DNA from: CAVXZE01 sp963766175
GTDB lineage: Bacteria > Myxococcota_A > UBA9160 > UBA6930
Direction: 5' to 3'
Assembly (NCBI GenBank): GCA_963766175.1
Contig: CAVXZE010000026.1
Span: forward strand, 25,648-89,647
Length of the DNA stretch: 64,000 bases
The position numbers and the translations under genes were made by a program. This document shows, piece by piece, positions 55,781 to 64,000 of the stretch (the first letter of the stretch is position 1; each line of letters begins with the position of its first letter). The notes below the pieces were generated by a model that had not been told where the DNA came from, made no database searches, and saw only the letters and a list, made by a program, of their open reading frames with translations.

Positions 55781-58711
55781 TCACCCCTCGAGGATCGCCC
55801 GCCCCAACCCGATCTCGCGCACCACCTCTTCGAGGCGATCCGGATGTGCCGCCATATCCCGGAGACGGAAGCGCGCAACGTGGTCCGCGTCGGGCTGGGA
55901 ATCGATCCAGCCGAACTTCTGGGAGAGGTGCTCAGCCATCGCTCCGACGTCGATGGCCCTGCGGCCAGCCGCGTCGTCGCTACCCAGTACCAGCAGCTCG
56001 CCTCCCTCCGCGTGGACCAGGGAGATCGGAACCCCGTAGCGCTCACGCATGATCCGAGACGCCAGGTGGAGATCCAGGTCGGCTGCCACCGCCCCGATCA
56101 CGATTCCGAAGTCACCGAAATGGACCAGGCGGAAATCCCGACTCGAGACGAACTCGAGCTCCTCGGGCAGGGGTGACGACGGAACGCCGGCCGCCTCCTT
56201 GGCGAGGTCGGAGGGGCGACCGGCCAGGAGGGACTCGATGTCGGCCCTGTGCTCACCCGGCTTGGCCGCGAGCTCTCCGAGTCGCCACCACCAGAGGCGC
56301 CCCCATCGCTCGAAATCGTGTTGGGTGAAGCGCCCGGTCGCCAGGTCCACCAGCTTGTCGGAGAACCGGCTGCGCCGGGTGCAGTAGGCCAGCACCGACG
56401 GAAGCGAGTTCTGGCCACCCGACTCCACGTGCAACATGGCCTCGCCGATCGCCTCCTCCATGCCTCCGAGGTCTTCCGGCGCCCAGACGTGATGATCGAA
56501 CCAGACGATCCGGTTCCGGTACAGCGAGGCGGCCTGGATGGTGTCCCGGGCCGGCGTGGCGCTGAACCCGATCACGAAGATGGGCGTGTTCTCGCGCAGA
56601 TCCGTCGCGACCCCGCGGAAGAAGGTCATCAGCTCCGACTGTGGATAGATCCAGATGCCTTCCAGCTGCCGGACGTCCCGCGCCAGCAGGACCGCCGCGA
56701 TGATCGAATTGCGGTCCGCGTGCGCCAGGATCACCGCGCGTCCGCGCGGCGCTCTGCGAATCTCCTCGGGCTCCGGCGCCGGCTCGCTCGAGTCGATCGC
56801 GAGCGGTGCGCTCTTCGCGTAACGGGCCAGGCGTCGCTTCTCGCGCTCCAGGCGAATTCGATCCTGCTCGGTGAGCGGCTCGTCCTCGAGATCGTCATCG
56901 TCGTAGACGGGCTCCACCGCATCCTCGAAATCCGGCGCATCCGGAGAGAGCTGAAGCAGGCTATCGGTGTCATCGGGGTCGCTGACGAGCTCGAGTTCGT
57001 CGCTTTCGCGGGGCTCTCTCTTCGAGCTGCGCCGGCTCCGCCGACCCCGGGGAGCGGCTTCGTCCAGCTCTGCGGAAGCGTCCGCATCGTCCTGGGGAAC
57101 AGCCTCGGCAGGCTCTTCCGCGGAGGCGGCGTTCTTATTCCCAGCGCTCTTCTCGTCGGTCTTCTCAGTGGACTTGGCATCCTCCTCCGTTCGTGGCATT
57201 TGACCGCGACCCCGCCCCCTACCCCGGCTGCGGCCGCGGCGACGCGAAGATCTCTCTGACTCGGTATCCGACGCCTCGGCCTCTTCGTTGCCGAGGTCAA
57301 AGAGAGAGATCTCCTCGAACCGCGGCGCAGTGCTCTCCACGCGCTCCTCATCGGCGGGCTGCTGCTCCTCGCTCTTTTCAGCAGCACCACGACCTTCACT
57401 CCGAGGGCGGCCACGGGCGCCTCGGGAACGGCTGCGGCTGGGACGTCCGGCGCGTTCCGATCCTTCTTCGGTGTCGGCGCGCTCTGAGGTTTCCGGAGCT
57501 TCGGTCTCATCGCGAGGCGCGGCTGCAACGGGGGACTTCTCGAGCACCGGCGGCGCGGTCCAGGCGATTTCGCGCTCGCGGAGCATGAGACCGGAATACC
57601 GTTTCTCGATGTCGAAGCAGGCCGTGTCGAGTGCCAGATGGCCCAGCACGCATTCCGCCGCCTTGTCGATCTCCTCGGCGGCAAGCAGAAGCCGGGGTGC
57701 AGTCAGCTGCACGGGAGCCTCGGCGCCTTCGAGCAGGATCGGAAGCGCGCTCTCGAGAGCGAGCGCGCCGTCGAGGATGCGCGCCACGGCCTCGAGACCG
57801 AGCCGTTGGCGCGCCGCCGCGACGACCGGCCGTCCGTCCTCCGCGACTCCTAGGAGATCGATCGCGTCCGACTCGGAGCCGCCCAGCGGCCAGCGGTGGA
57901 CGAACCGAAGCCGACCCACCTCGGCAAAGGTCGGGATCAGGCGACTGCGGAGGCCCTCCTCACCATCGCGATACTTCTTGTCATTCAAGCGCTTGCGAAC
58001 GAATCCCTCGAGCTGATCCAGTACCTCCGAGAGAACCTTGTCGGCGAGTCGGAAGCTCGCGGTGCTCGGAGAGAGGATGTCCAGAAAGACCTCGCCCTCG
58101 GCGCGGAGGACCGCCACCCGGCGGCCGAGAACCGCCAGCTCCACGGAGTGGCGAACACCGCGGACCGACCCGGCGTGCTTGGCGGCCAGACCCCGCAAGG
58201 CGTGAAGCGCCCGGAGGAAGAGCAGGCGATCTGCGGGCCGCACCAGGCGGTCTGCCACCCGATCTGCGGGCACCACCGCAAGGTCGAAGATCGGCTCCGG
58301 CGCGATTGCGAACTCGGCACCGCCCTGTGGCGGCACCGTCGCCGCGGTGATCGGGACCGGCGTGGCGCCGAGCGCCCCGAGCCGACGTCGGCTGGCGACA
58401 TCCCAGACCGGAGAGATGGCGATCGCGCGGACCGCATCTCCATCGCCGTCGCGAGCCGCCGCCACCAGCGCGCCGAAAAGAGCATCACCGCCGGATTTCG
58501 GAGCGATACCGACCAGACACTTCTCTCCCTGGGCGCCCCGTCCAACCGCTGTCAGGGCAAAGGAGTCGGGAATGTCCTCGTATCGGAGCGGCTCCAGAGA
58601 CGAGACCGCAGTCGCCTCCGACGCGGAGATCCTCTCCAGCCAGCGCGAGTCGATGGGGGCGCTACGCGCGTCCTCGGATCGCCTGCGCCTGCGCCCAAAG
58701 CGCCGTCTCAT
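55781..58711 (-). CDS. large DHH-like protein with RG/RS-rich linker
   Basis: 976 residues in three parts. Residues ~25-410: a globular region of unknown family; DAIDLLGVAEDGRPVVAAAR looks like a PD-(D/E)XK nuclease strand pair with the usual Glu-Lys replaced. Residues ~415-655: low complexity with RSRSRG, RGRGRGRG, SRRSSKREPR and acidic DDDD runs, typical of RNA-binding disordered tails. Residues ~655-976: DHH-phosphoesterase-like, with FDHH (DHH at 739-741) but only HADRNS where DHH enzymes carry more Asp. ATG 58711 is chosen over 58789 because GGGAGG lies 7 bases upstream. Function unknown. Confidence 0.7.
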   Translation of the reverse strand: MRRRFGRRRRRSEDARSAPIDSRWLERISASEATAVSSLEPLRYEDIPDSFALTAVGRGAQGEKCLVGIAPKSGGDALFGALVAAARDGDGDAVRAIAISPVWDVASRRRLGALGATPVPITAATVPPQGGAEFAIAPEPIFDLAVVPADRVADRLVRPADRLLFLRALHALRGLAAKHAGSVRGVRHSVELAVLGRRVAVLRAEGEVFLDILSPSTASFRLADKVLSEVLDQLEGFVRKRLNDKKYRDGEEGLRSRLIPTFAEVGRLRFVHRWPLGGSESDAIDLLGVAEDGRPVVAAARQRLGLEAVARILDGALALESALPILLEGAEAPVQLTAPRLLLAAEEIDKAAECVLGHLALDTACFDIEKRYSGLMLREREIAWTAPPVLEKSPVAAAPRDETEAPETSERADTEEGSERAGRPSRSRSRGARGRPRSEGRGAAEKSEEQQPADEERVESTAPRFEEISLFDLGNEEAEASDTESERSSRRRGRSRGRGRGRGQMPRTEEDAKSTEKTDEKSAGNKNAASAEEPAEAVPQDDADASAELDEAAPRGRRSRRSSKREPRESDELELVSDPDDTDSLLQLSPDAPDFEDAVEPVYDDDDLEDEPLTEQDRIRLEREKRRLARYAKSAPLAIDSSEPAPEPEEIRRAPRGRAVILAHADRNSIIAAVLLARDVRQLEGIWIYPQSELMTFFRGVATDLRENTPIFVIGFSATPARDTIQAASLYRNRIVWFDHHVWAPEDLGGMEEAIGEAMLHVESGGQNSLPSVLAYCTRRSRFSDKLVDLATGRFTQHDFERWGRLWWWRLGELAAKPGEHRADIESLLAGRPSDLAKEAAGVPSSPLPEELEFVSSRDFRLVHFGDFGIVIGAVAADLDLHLASRIMRERYGVPISLVHAEGGELLVLGSDDAAGRRAIDVGAMAEHLSQKFGWIDSQPDADHVARFRLRDMAAHPDRLEEVVREIGLGRAILEG

Positions 58712-58829
58712 GCCCAAACCTCCCGGCGTCCCGGCGCTGCCCAGCTCTGGGAGAGGGCGGCGCAGCCGCGCCAGTTGAGAAAAATCCATTGATGGATCAA
58801 GTGGTTCCTAGCGATGAGGAGAGACCTTC

Positions 58830-59177
58830 TCAAGTTTCGGTCGCTCTCGGAACGAGGGTCAGCACCCCCCCCTCCACCAGCGCCATCGTGGCATCGTGGA
58901 CCACCCGCTGGAGGGCGAGGAAGAGCCGGTCACTCCCCACGGCCACGGTGAGGAGATCCTTGTTCTTTGCGAAATCGAGCAGGATCCCTCCGAGCAGCTT
59001 GCGGTCCGATCGGACATGCCTCACCACCCGGTGCCAGTCTTCGAACGGCACCTCGATCTTCAGGGTCCGCACTTCTTCGAGGTCCACCGGCAGTGACTCC
59101 CGGAGAATCGAGAGGGTCACGGCCAAGCTCCCCTTGCGCACCGACGCGCGCCAGAACCTGCCTTGTGCCAACACCAT
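58830..59177 (-). CDS. hypothetical protein, 115 residues
   Basis: Starts MVLAQGRFWRASVRKGSLAV; later IEVPFEDWHRVVRHVRSDRK and a hydrophobic C-terminal third (VVHDATMALVEGGVLTLVPR). AGAGGT is 7 bases before the ATG. No signal or known motif. It sits 10 bases after the 391-residue unknown gene, with which it probably forms an operon. Confidence 0.6.
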   Translation of the reverse strand: MVLAQGRFWRASVRKGSLAVTLSILRESLPVDLEEVRTLKIEVPFEDWHRVVRHVRSDRKLLGGILLDFAKNKDLLTVAVGSDRLFLALQRVVHDATMALVEGGVLTLVPRATET

Positions 59178-59187
59178 GGGAATACCT

Positions 59188-60363
59188 CTAAGGCCTCACC
59201 AGGAGGTTGTTCTCTGCCTCTTCTCCCTCCTGGTCGATCTTCTCGAGCACGGGCGCCAGGGGGATCTCCAGCATTGCGTGCGCCACCGGATTCTCGCCGA
59301 TCGGAGACGACTCGAAAGCCAGCGCTGCCGCCAGACAGGTCCTGGCCGCCTCTTCATCTCCCCGCTTCCAGAAGACGTATCCCGCCTCGCGGAAGCGATG
59401 CGCTTCGCGTGCCGCGTCTGCTTCCGTGTAGGTCTCCTCCAGGAACTCGCGGATCACCGTGTCGACCCGCACGCGGCGCGTCGCGCCAGACACGATCAGC
59501 GGACTGCTGATCGTGTTCTCGAGTCGTTCGGCCAGACCCTTGAGTGCATCCTGTGACGGGGGCCACGGACCCACCCGGCCCTGCTTCACGAGTTCCACCG
59601 CGGGCTGGAGATCGGACGCCGCCGGGTCATCGCCGAGTGCCTGCCGGACCAGCTCACCGGGCGTCGGCGTACCCTCCTGCGCATCGGTGAGGTGAGCCTT
59701 CCACTCCGAGAAACCCTGGGGCAGCGATCGATCGGGTGTCTGGGCTGCGGCGGCTCGGGCAATCAGGGCGCGCACCGAATCCGGCGGCGCCTCCGCAGCC
59801 GCGAAGTGCGCGCGCCCGGTCGCCTCACGCAGGAACCGGCGCACCTTGCTGCGCCCCGAGGCGTAGACCTGACACTCGACCACGCCGAGGCGGTCGTCGA
59901 TCACCACCTCGAACAGCCGCGCGCCACCGGAGGGGTTCGCCTCGAGCAGATAGGCGATGCGCGTACCGCTCGGATCGATGGGCGACACGTAGCCCCCGGA
60001 GAGCTCGTCTCCAATGGGCGGCAGAGACGACACCATCGGCTCGGGCGCCTTCTCCACACCCTCCACGCCACGCGAGCGGAGACGGTGTCGCACTCGACGG
60101 AGCGCCTTGCGACCCGCCTTCGGGAGCGAGCCTTCGTCGAACGCCAGCAGGATCTTCTCTCCGGCCGGCTCCAACACCCAGGCATCGGCCAGCTCGGTGC
60201 CCTCACCGGGTTGATGTGCGAGAAGCCAGCCGAGCACGCGGGCGGCAGCGTCGGGATCGAGGAAGGAGAGCAGCCGTACCGGGTCACCGTTGGCCGGCCG
60301 GATGGCATCGGCATCGCCGGCGAGGGCGCTCGCAGCGGCTTCGAGGGCTTCGGACAAGCTCAC
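59188..60363 (-). CDS. hypothetical protein, 391 residues
   Basis: Soluble, Ala/Glu-rich and mostly helical. Starts SLSEALEAAASALAGDADAI; contains DELSGGYVSPIDPSGTRIAY and a C-terminal helical part (REAHRFREAGYVFWKRGDEE) that resembles a TPR-like bookkeeping domain. No family recognised. GTG start overlaps the cutA stop (GTGA), so it is co-translated with cutA and dgt. Confidence 0.65.
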   Translation of the reverse strand: MSLSEALEAAASALAGDADAIRPANGDPVRLLSFLDPDAAARVLGWLLAHQPGEGTELADAWVLEPAGEKILLAFDEGSLPKAGRKALRRVRHRLRSRGVEGVEKAPEPMVSSLPPIGDELSGGYVSPIDPSGTRIAYLLEANPSGGARLFEVVIDDRLGVVECQVYASGRSKVRRFLREATGRAHFAAAEAPPDSVRALIARAAAAQTPDRSLPQGFSEWKAHLTDAQEGTPTPGELVRQALGDDPAASDLQPAVELVKQGRVGPWPPSQDALKGLAERLENTISSPLIVSGATRRVRVDTVIREFLEETYTEADAAREAHRFREAGYVFWKRGDEEAARTCLAAALAFESSPIGENPVAHAMLEIPLAPVLEKIDQEGEEAENNLLVRP

Positions 60364-60692
60364 GGAGCGGCCTCTGCACCCACCCAGTCGAGGTAGGCTG
60401 GACTCCCGCCGACAGCGGGCAACATCACCACCTCGGGCAGAGCGTAGGGATGGAGTTCGATCACGCGATTCACCAGATCTCCGGTGCGGTCGGCGCGCGT
60501 CTTCACCACCAGCAGGACCTCCGCGTCCTCCTCTATGGCCCCTTCCCAGCGGTAGATCGATCGAATCCCTGGCACCAGATTGACACAGGCCACGAGGCGC
60601 TCCTCCACCAGTGCGCGCGCGATCCCGGTTGCCGTCTCCAGGTCGGGAGCGGTGATGAAGCCGACGCGAATTTCCGGCTCAGAGGAGCTCAT
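60360..60692 (-). CDS. cutA: CutA1 divalent-ion tolerance protein
   Basis: 110 residues, about the family length: LVEERLVACVNLVPGIRSIYRWEG and VVKTRADR. Small trimeric protein linked to copper tolerance, with an uncertain biochemical role. ATG overlaps the dgt stop by 14 bases. Confidence 0.93.
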   Translation of the reverse strand: MSSSEPEIRVGFITAPDLETATGIARALVEERLVACVNLVPGIRSIYRWEGAIEEDAEVLLVVKTRADRTGDLVNRVIELHPYALPEVVMLPAVGGSPAYLDWVGAEAAP

Positions 60693-61839
60693 CCGGGTCC
60701 AACAGCCTCCGATGCTCCGAAAGTGCGAAGCGATCCGTCATTCCGGCGATGTAGTCGCCGACGGCGCGAGCTTCGCCCTCCTCGGCGAAACGCGCCACCA
60801 CGTGCCTCGGCAGCTTTCGGGGATCCTCCCGATAGGCCCGAAAGAGCCCACCCAGGATTCCCTGACCCTGCTGGCTAGCCTTTAGCACTCGCGGGTGAGA
60901 ATAGAGATTGACTTGGAGAAAGTTCTTGAGATCAGCCTTATCTCTCTGTACTTGCTCTGAAAATCCGATGAGAGCAGACGATTGGCCCCGCACCTCGGCA
61001 ACCGAATCGAGACCGGCCCGCTGAAGCCGCCGGCCGCTCGCCTCGATCAGATCCGTCACCAGATGGTTCATCAAGGCGACGATCGTCTGGGCGCGCAGCA
61101 CCCGAGCCGGGGCCTCGCCGAGCCGCTCCTCGACCGACTCGCGGGCGCCTCGCCAGAGTCGGACTTCGTCGAGCATCTCCAGAGTCAGCAGACCGGAGCG
61201 GAGCCCATCGTCGAGATCGTGGTTGGTGTAGGCCACCTCGTCGGAAACGTCGGTCGTTTGGGCCTCGAGCGAGGGACTCGGCGTCGGCGGGGGGAGAGGA
61301 ATCGGGTGCTCCCAATCGCACCCGTGCTTGAGAATGCCTTCACGGGTCTCGGCGGTGAGATTCAGACCGCGAAAGTCGGGGTAGCGAACCTCCAGAAGGT
61401 CGACGATCCGCAGGCTCTGGCGGTTGTGATCGAAGCCGCCGTCCTTCTCGAGCAGGAGGTCGAGACTGCGCTCTCCAGCGTGGCCGAAGGGCGTATGCCC
61501 GAGATCGTGAGCGAGGGCGATGGCCTCGGCGAGTTCTTCGTTCACCCGCAGCGCCCGGGCGACCGTGCGGGCGATCTGACTGGCCTCGAGTGTGTGGGTC
61601 AGCCGGTTTCGGTAGTGATCACCCTCGCGGTAGATGAAGACCTGGGTCTTGTACTCGAGTCTGCGAAAGGCCTGGGTGTGGACGATTCGATCGCGGTCCC
61701 GCTGGAAGGCCGTGCGGTACTCGTGCTCGGCCTCCTCCGCGATCCGGCCCAGGGACTCGGCGCTCTTGACCGCGTAGGGAGCCAGTCTCTCGAATTCCTC
61801 GCGCTCGTAGTCCTCTCGTGTGCGCACGGCGGAGGTCAC
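60679..61839 (-). CDS. dgt: dGTPase-like HD phosphohydrolase
   Basis: 386 residues. HD superfamily: HTQAFRRLEYKTQVF, RLTHTLEASQIAR, and AHDLGHTPFGHAGE. Removes triphosphate from dGTP or other dNTPs; matches the short, E. coli-unlike subgroup. GTG at 61839 forms a GTGA overlap with the 54-residue membrane protein; the frame further upstream is antisense to the aminotransferase gene. With the dCMP deaminase it is the second dNTP-pool enzyme in the window. Confidence 0.93.
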   Translation of the reverse strand: MTSAVRTREDYEREEFERLAPYAVKSAESLGRIAEEAEHEYRTAFQRDRDRIVHTQAFRRLEYKTQVFIYREGDHYRNRLTHTLEASQIARTVARALRVNEELAEAIALAHDLGHTPFGHAGERSLDLLLEKDGGFDHNRQSLRIVDLLEVRYPDFRGLNLTAETREGILKHGCDWEHPIPLPPPTPSPSLEAQTTDVSDEVAYTNHDLDDGLRSGLLTLEMLDEVRLWRGARESVEERLGEAPARVLRAQTIVALMNHLVTDLIEASGRRLQRAGLDSVAEVRGQSSALIGFSEQVQRDKADLKNFLQVNLYSHPRVLKASQQGQGILGGLFRAYREDPRKLPRHVVARFAEEGEARAVGDYIAGMTDRFALSEHRRLLDPDELL

Positions 61840-62000
61840 TCTTCGCGCTCCTTCCGGAGCACCTCGCGCAGCTTCGCGCGCGATTCCGCATCGATCTGGG
61901 TGTGATCCGGAGCCCGTTGCGGCTCCGTCGCCGAGAGGAGCAGGTAGATCGCTCCCACGGCGACGAGCAGCGCGAAAAATGCGACGAGCCAGCGCCTCAC
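61836..62000 (-). CDS. 54-residue single-helix membrane protein
   Basis: GTG at 62000 with a strong AAAGGAGG 10 bases upstream. Sequence: RRWLVAFFALLVAVGAIYLLL membrane helix, then a polar tail ending in AKLREVLRKEREE. Directly downstream of a good promoter and coupled to dgt by a GTGA overlap. Function unknown. Confidence 0.65.
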   Translation of the reverse strand: MRRWLVAFFALLVAVGAIYLLLSATEPQRAPDHTQIDAESRAKLREVLRKEREE

Positions 62001-62070
62001 GGGCGTTCGGCCTCCTTTGCAGCGACGGGGTTCGAAAGGGCGAAGCGGAACAAGGGCGGGATTCCCCAGA

Positions 62071-62099
62071 CGGATAGGTAGCCGCCACCAGCGTGTCAA
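62071..62099 (-). promoter_or_regulatory. promoter of the small membrane protein-dgt-cutA operon
   Basis: TTGACA (62094-62099), 17-base spacer, TATCCG (62071-62076) on the minus strand, about 70 bases before the GTG at 62000. Confidence 0.55.
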
Positions 62100-62169
62100 C
62101 TCGACAAAGGCTGCGCAGGGCATTGATTCCGGGGAGGTTTTCGGAACGGTGGCGGCTAAGATACCCGCC

Positions 62170-63270
62170 ATGAAGAAGCTCCCCTCGACGCCTCGGCTCC
62201 TGCTCGGACCGGGGCCCTCGAACGTGAATCCCCGGGTTCTGGAGGCGATGCGACAGCCTCTCCTCGGACACCTGGATCCCCTCTTCCTCCAGATCATGGA
62301 CGAGGTCCAGGAGCGTCTGCGGCGCCTGTTCGGCACCACCAACGCCATGACCCTCCCGCTCTCGGCCACCGGCAGTGCCGGGATGGAGGCCTGTCTCGCA
62401 AACCTGCTGGAGCGGGGTGACGCGATCGTGGTCGGCGTCGCCGGCGTCTTCGGCGAGCGCATGTGCGAGGTGGCGAGACGGATCGGAGCCGAGGTGATCC
62501 GCGTGGAAACGGAGATGGGCACCGCCCTCGATCCGGGCGAGATGGCCGCTGCGATCGAGCGGGCAACGCCCGCCGTCGTGGCCTTCGTCCACGCCGAGAC
62601 CTCCACGGGTGTACTCCAGCCCGTGGAAGAGATCGCCGCCGCGGCTCATAGGGCGGGAGCGATGGTGGTGCTGGATTGCGTCACCTCGCTCGGGGGCATT
62701 CCCGTAAGCATCGACGGCTGGGGGATCGACGCGGCCTACAGCGGCACCCAGAAGTGTCTCTCCTGCCCGCCCGGCCTCTCGCCGGTCACATTCAGCGAGC
62801 GGGCGGTGAAGCGGGTGGCCGGACGCGAGACCCCGGTGCAGAGCTGGTATCTCGATGTCTCGCTCCTGGCCGGCTACTACGGCGGCGAGCGGATCTACCA
62901 TCACACCGCGCCGATCTCGGCGATCTACGCAATTGCCGAGGGGCTCGCCATCATCGAGGAAGAGGGCATGGAGGCACGCGCCGATCGGCATCGGCGGGCG
63001 GCGTCGGCCCTGGTCGCATCCCTCGCTCCTCTGGGCTTCGAGCCGCTCGTGGCCAAGGAGCATCGCCTGCCCTCGCTGACGACGATGCGCCTGCCCGAGG
63101 CGATCCTGCAGGATGGCGAGGCGCAGGTGCGGCGACGCCTGCTGGAGGAGCAGGGAATCGAGGTCGGCGGAGGACTTGGAAAGCTCGCCGGAGGCGTCTG
63201 GCGAATCGGACTCATGGGCGAAAACGCCAGGGAAGCGAACGTCGAACGCCTCGCCGCCGCCCTGCGTTGA
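62170..63270 (+). CDS. alanine/serine-glyoxylate aminotransferase family
   Basis: 366 residues, PLP class V: LLLGPGPSNVNPRVLEAM, SATGSAGMEACLANLL, FVHAETSTGV, and PLP Lys in YSGTQKCLSCPPG. Transaminates glyoxylate with alanine or serine, or ureidoglycine in the PucG subgroup. ATG 62170 gives the normal N-terminus but has no near ribosome site; GTG 62149, 11 bases after GGGGAGG, is an alternative start. Confidence 0.92.
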   Translation: MKKLPSTPRLLLGPGPSNVNPRVLEAMRQPLLGHLDPLFLQIMDEVQERLRRLFGTTNAMTLPLSATGSAGMEACLANLLERGDAIVVGVAGVFGERMCEVARRIGAEVIRVETEMGTALDPGEMAAAIERATPAVVAFVHAETSTGVLQPVEEIAAAAHRAGAMVVLDCVTSLGGIPVSIDGWGIDAAYSGTQKCLSCPPGLSPVTFSERAVKRVAGRETPVQSWYLDVSLLAGYYGGERIYHHTAPISAIYAIAEGLAIIEEEGMEARADRHRRAASALVASLAPLGFEPLVAKEHRLPSLTTMRLPEAILQDGEAQVRRRLLEEQGIEVGGGLGKLAGGVWRIGLMGENAREANVERLAAALR

Positions 63271-63296
63271 CCCACGACGCGTTCAACTGCTATCAA
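63267..63296 (+). promoter_or_regulatory. promoter of the cobalamin riboswitch transcript
   Basis: TTGACC (63267-63272), 18-base spacer, TATCAA (63291-63296), start expected near 63303. The -35 box overlaps the stop codon of the aminotransferase gene. Confidence 0.5.
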
Positions 63297-63310
63297 CCGG
63301 CCCAGACATA

Positions 63311-63490
63311 GCCCAGGTGCCCATCATCGGGTGAATAGGGAAGGCCGTGCAATTCGGCCGCGGTCCCGCCACTGTGATTGGGGAGCCTCCACGGCAGCAG
63401 GCCACTGAGCGACGACGCTCGGGAAGGCGCCGCGGGGGCAGCCGAGAAAGGGATTCTCGGACACCCATCAGCCAGGAGACCTGCCTGGGC
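63311..63490 (+). ncRNA. cobalamin riboswitch
   Basis: Class signature elements in order: outer stem GCCCAGG (63311-63317) with CCTGGGC (63484-63490), GGGTGAATAGGGAA, GTGCAATTC, the core CGGTCCCGCCACTGT, and the B12-box region GCCAGGAGACCTGCC (63471-63485). Adenosylcobalamin or other B12 forms bind and shut off the gene downstream, here a TonB-dependent receptor. Confidence 0.95.
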
Positions 63491-63563
63491 GAGCGTCTGC
63501 AACTGCTCTTCGTGGAAAGAGTGGTGCGGAAGTGCTCGCGCGCGCCGCCCGGCGACCCGGACA

Positions 63564-63600
63564 CTCCTTCACCCCATCACCGCGGAGGGTGCAAAGGAGG
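63564..63600 (+). promoter_or_regulatory. ribosome-site sequestering hairpin of the riboswitch
   Basis: CTCCTTCACCC (63564-63574) pairs with GGGTG (63587-63591) and AAGGAG (63594-63599), an 11-pair stem with a 2-base bulge that buries the Shine-Dalgarno AAAGGAGG of the receptor gene. No T-run follows, so control is probably at translation start. Confidence 0.65.
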
Positions 63601-63604
63601 TCCG

Positions 63605-64000
63605 ATGATCCAGGCACCCACATCCCGGCGCGAGCGACGCCGGCGGCGCCCCACCCTTCTCCTCTCCATCCTCGTCTCCATCTTGCTGGCTCCGCCGGCT
63701 CTGGGCGACACCGACGAAGCTCCCCCCTCCCAGGGCGACGCCGACCTGGGTGAAGCGGTCCCGGGCGGCGTCGACGAGCTCGAGGACGACGCGCCGGGCC
63801 TCCCGGTGATCGTCACGGAAGAGGTCAACATCACTGCCGCCCGATCCGAGCGCAGCGTGCACGAGGTGCCGGGAAACGTGACGGTGATCGATCGCGAGAC
63901 CATCGACCGGAGCGGCGCCCGCAACGTCCCGGAGCTGCTTCGCCGCGAGGCCGGGATCTTCGTCACAAACACCACCACCAATCGCGAGGGCTACACCGCG
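63605..64000 (+). CDS. TonB-dependent receptor, BtuB-like (5' part)
   Basis: First 132 codons. Arg-rich N-terminus and signal peptide (LLLSILVSILLAPPALG), an acidic linker, a TonB-box-like stretch (PVIVTEEVNITAARSE), then the plug domain (VHEVPGNVTVIDRETIDRSG, NVPELLRREAGIFV). The cobalamin riboswitch in its leader indicates B12 or cobinamide uptake across the outer membrane. ATG 63605 has AAAGGAGG 5 bases upstream. Runs off the window. Confidence 0.9.
   Translation, partial: MIQAPTSRRERRRRRPTLLLSILVSILLAPPALGDTDEAPPSQGDADLGEAVPGGVDELEDDAPGLPVIVTEEVNITAARSERSVHEVPGNVTVIDRETIDRSGARNVPELLRREAGIFVTNTTTNREGYTA

Overview
The window looks like a chromosomal piece of a high-GC bacterium of the old deltaproteobacterial group (Myxococcota, Desulfobacterota, Binatota or a relative). 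The case rests on gene order and families: a run of tilS, ftsH, folP, cdaA, cdaR, glmM, pdxJ-like, nnr and tsaE in the order typical of that group, an MglA-type polarity GTPase, and a fused isobutyryl-CoA mutase (IcmF). Overlapping stop/start codons (ATGA, GTGA) and GTG or TTG starts are common. The exact taxon cannot be read from the sequence. Almost everything from 70 to 47,022 is on the minus strand.

Layout. 1-70: 5' end of miaB. 71-465: AT-rich gap with a strong-looking plus-strand promoter, paired direct repeats and a hairpin-rich transcript ending in a terminator, read here as a candidate small RNA. 466-4,983: ribBA, MoxR ATPase, VWA protein, and mglA. 5,116-14,275: an acyl-CoA block (thiolase, HMG-CoA lyase, then a MerR regulator, IcmF, methylmalonyl-CoA mutase and its GTPase MeaB) for branched-chain or short-chain acyl-CoA use; both mutases need adenosylcobalamin. 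14,392-30,283: housekeeping (era, rnc, mnmA, a YihY membrane protein, a frameshifted OmpA lipoprotein, a ComEA-like protein, tsaE, nnr, a degenerate pdxJ, glmM, cdaR, cdaA, folP, ftsH, tilS) and a MaoC-like dehydratase. 30,345-32,463: DegT aminotransferase, PilZ protein, tRNA with CAU anticodon.

32,486-47,022 is the unusual part: a secreted TolB-like protein, two large histidine kinases (one with two complete transmitter modules), an RND-type exporter, a three-domain YcgR/PilZ-alpha/beta-hydrolase-methyltransferase fusion, a kinase-dCMP deaminase fusion and a 1,018-residue HTH-ATPase-TPR regulator. Its middle (about 37.1-44.7 kb) is visibly richer in A/T at third codon positions than either flank, and both edges fall inside genes. 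This is the best candidate for an undescribed system: c-di-GMP sensing, acyl-group chemistry, methylation and export encoded side by side.

47,114-64,000: a nucleotide-sugar reductase, prmA, a lipoprotein aminopeptidase, a MoxR-DUF58-transglutaminase-GmhB operon, queE, a 976-residue DHH-like protein with an RG/RS-rich linker, two unknown proteins, cutA, dgt, a 54-residue membrane protein, an alanine-glyoxylate-type aminotransferase, and a cobalamin riboswitch ahead of a TonB-dependent receptor cut by the window edge. The riboswitch and receptor (B12 uptake) fit the B12-dependent mutases at 5-12 kb. No CRISPR array, insertion sequence, integrase or rRNA was seen.
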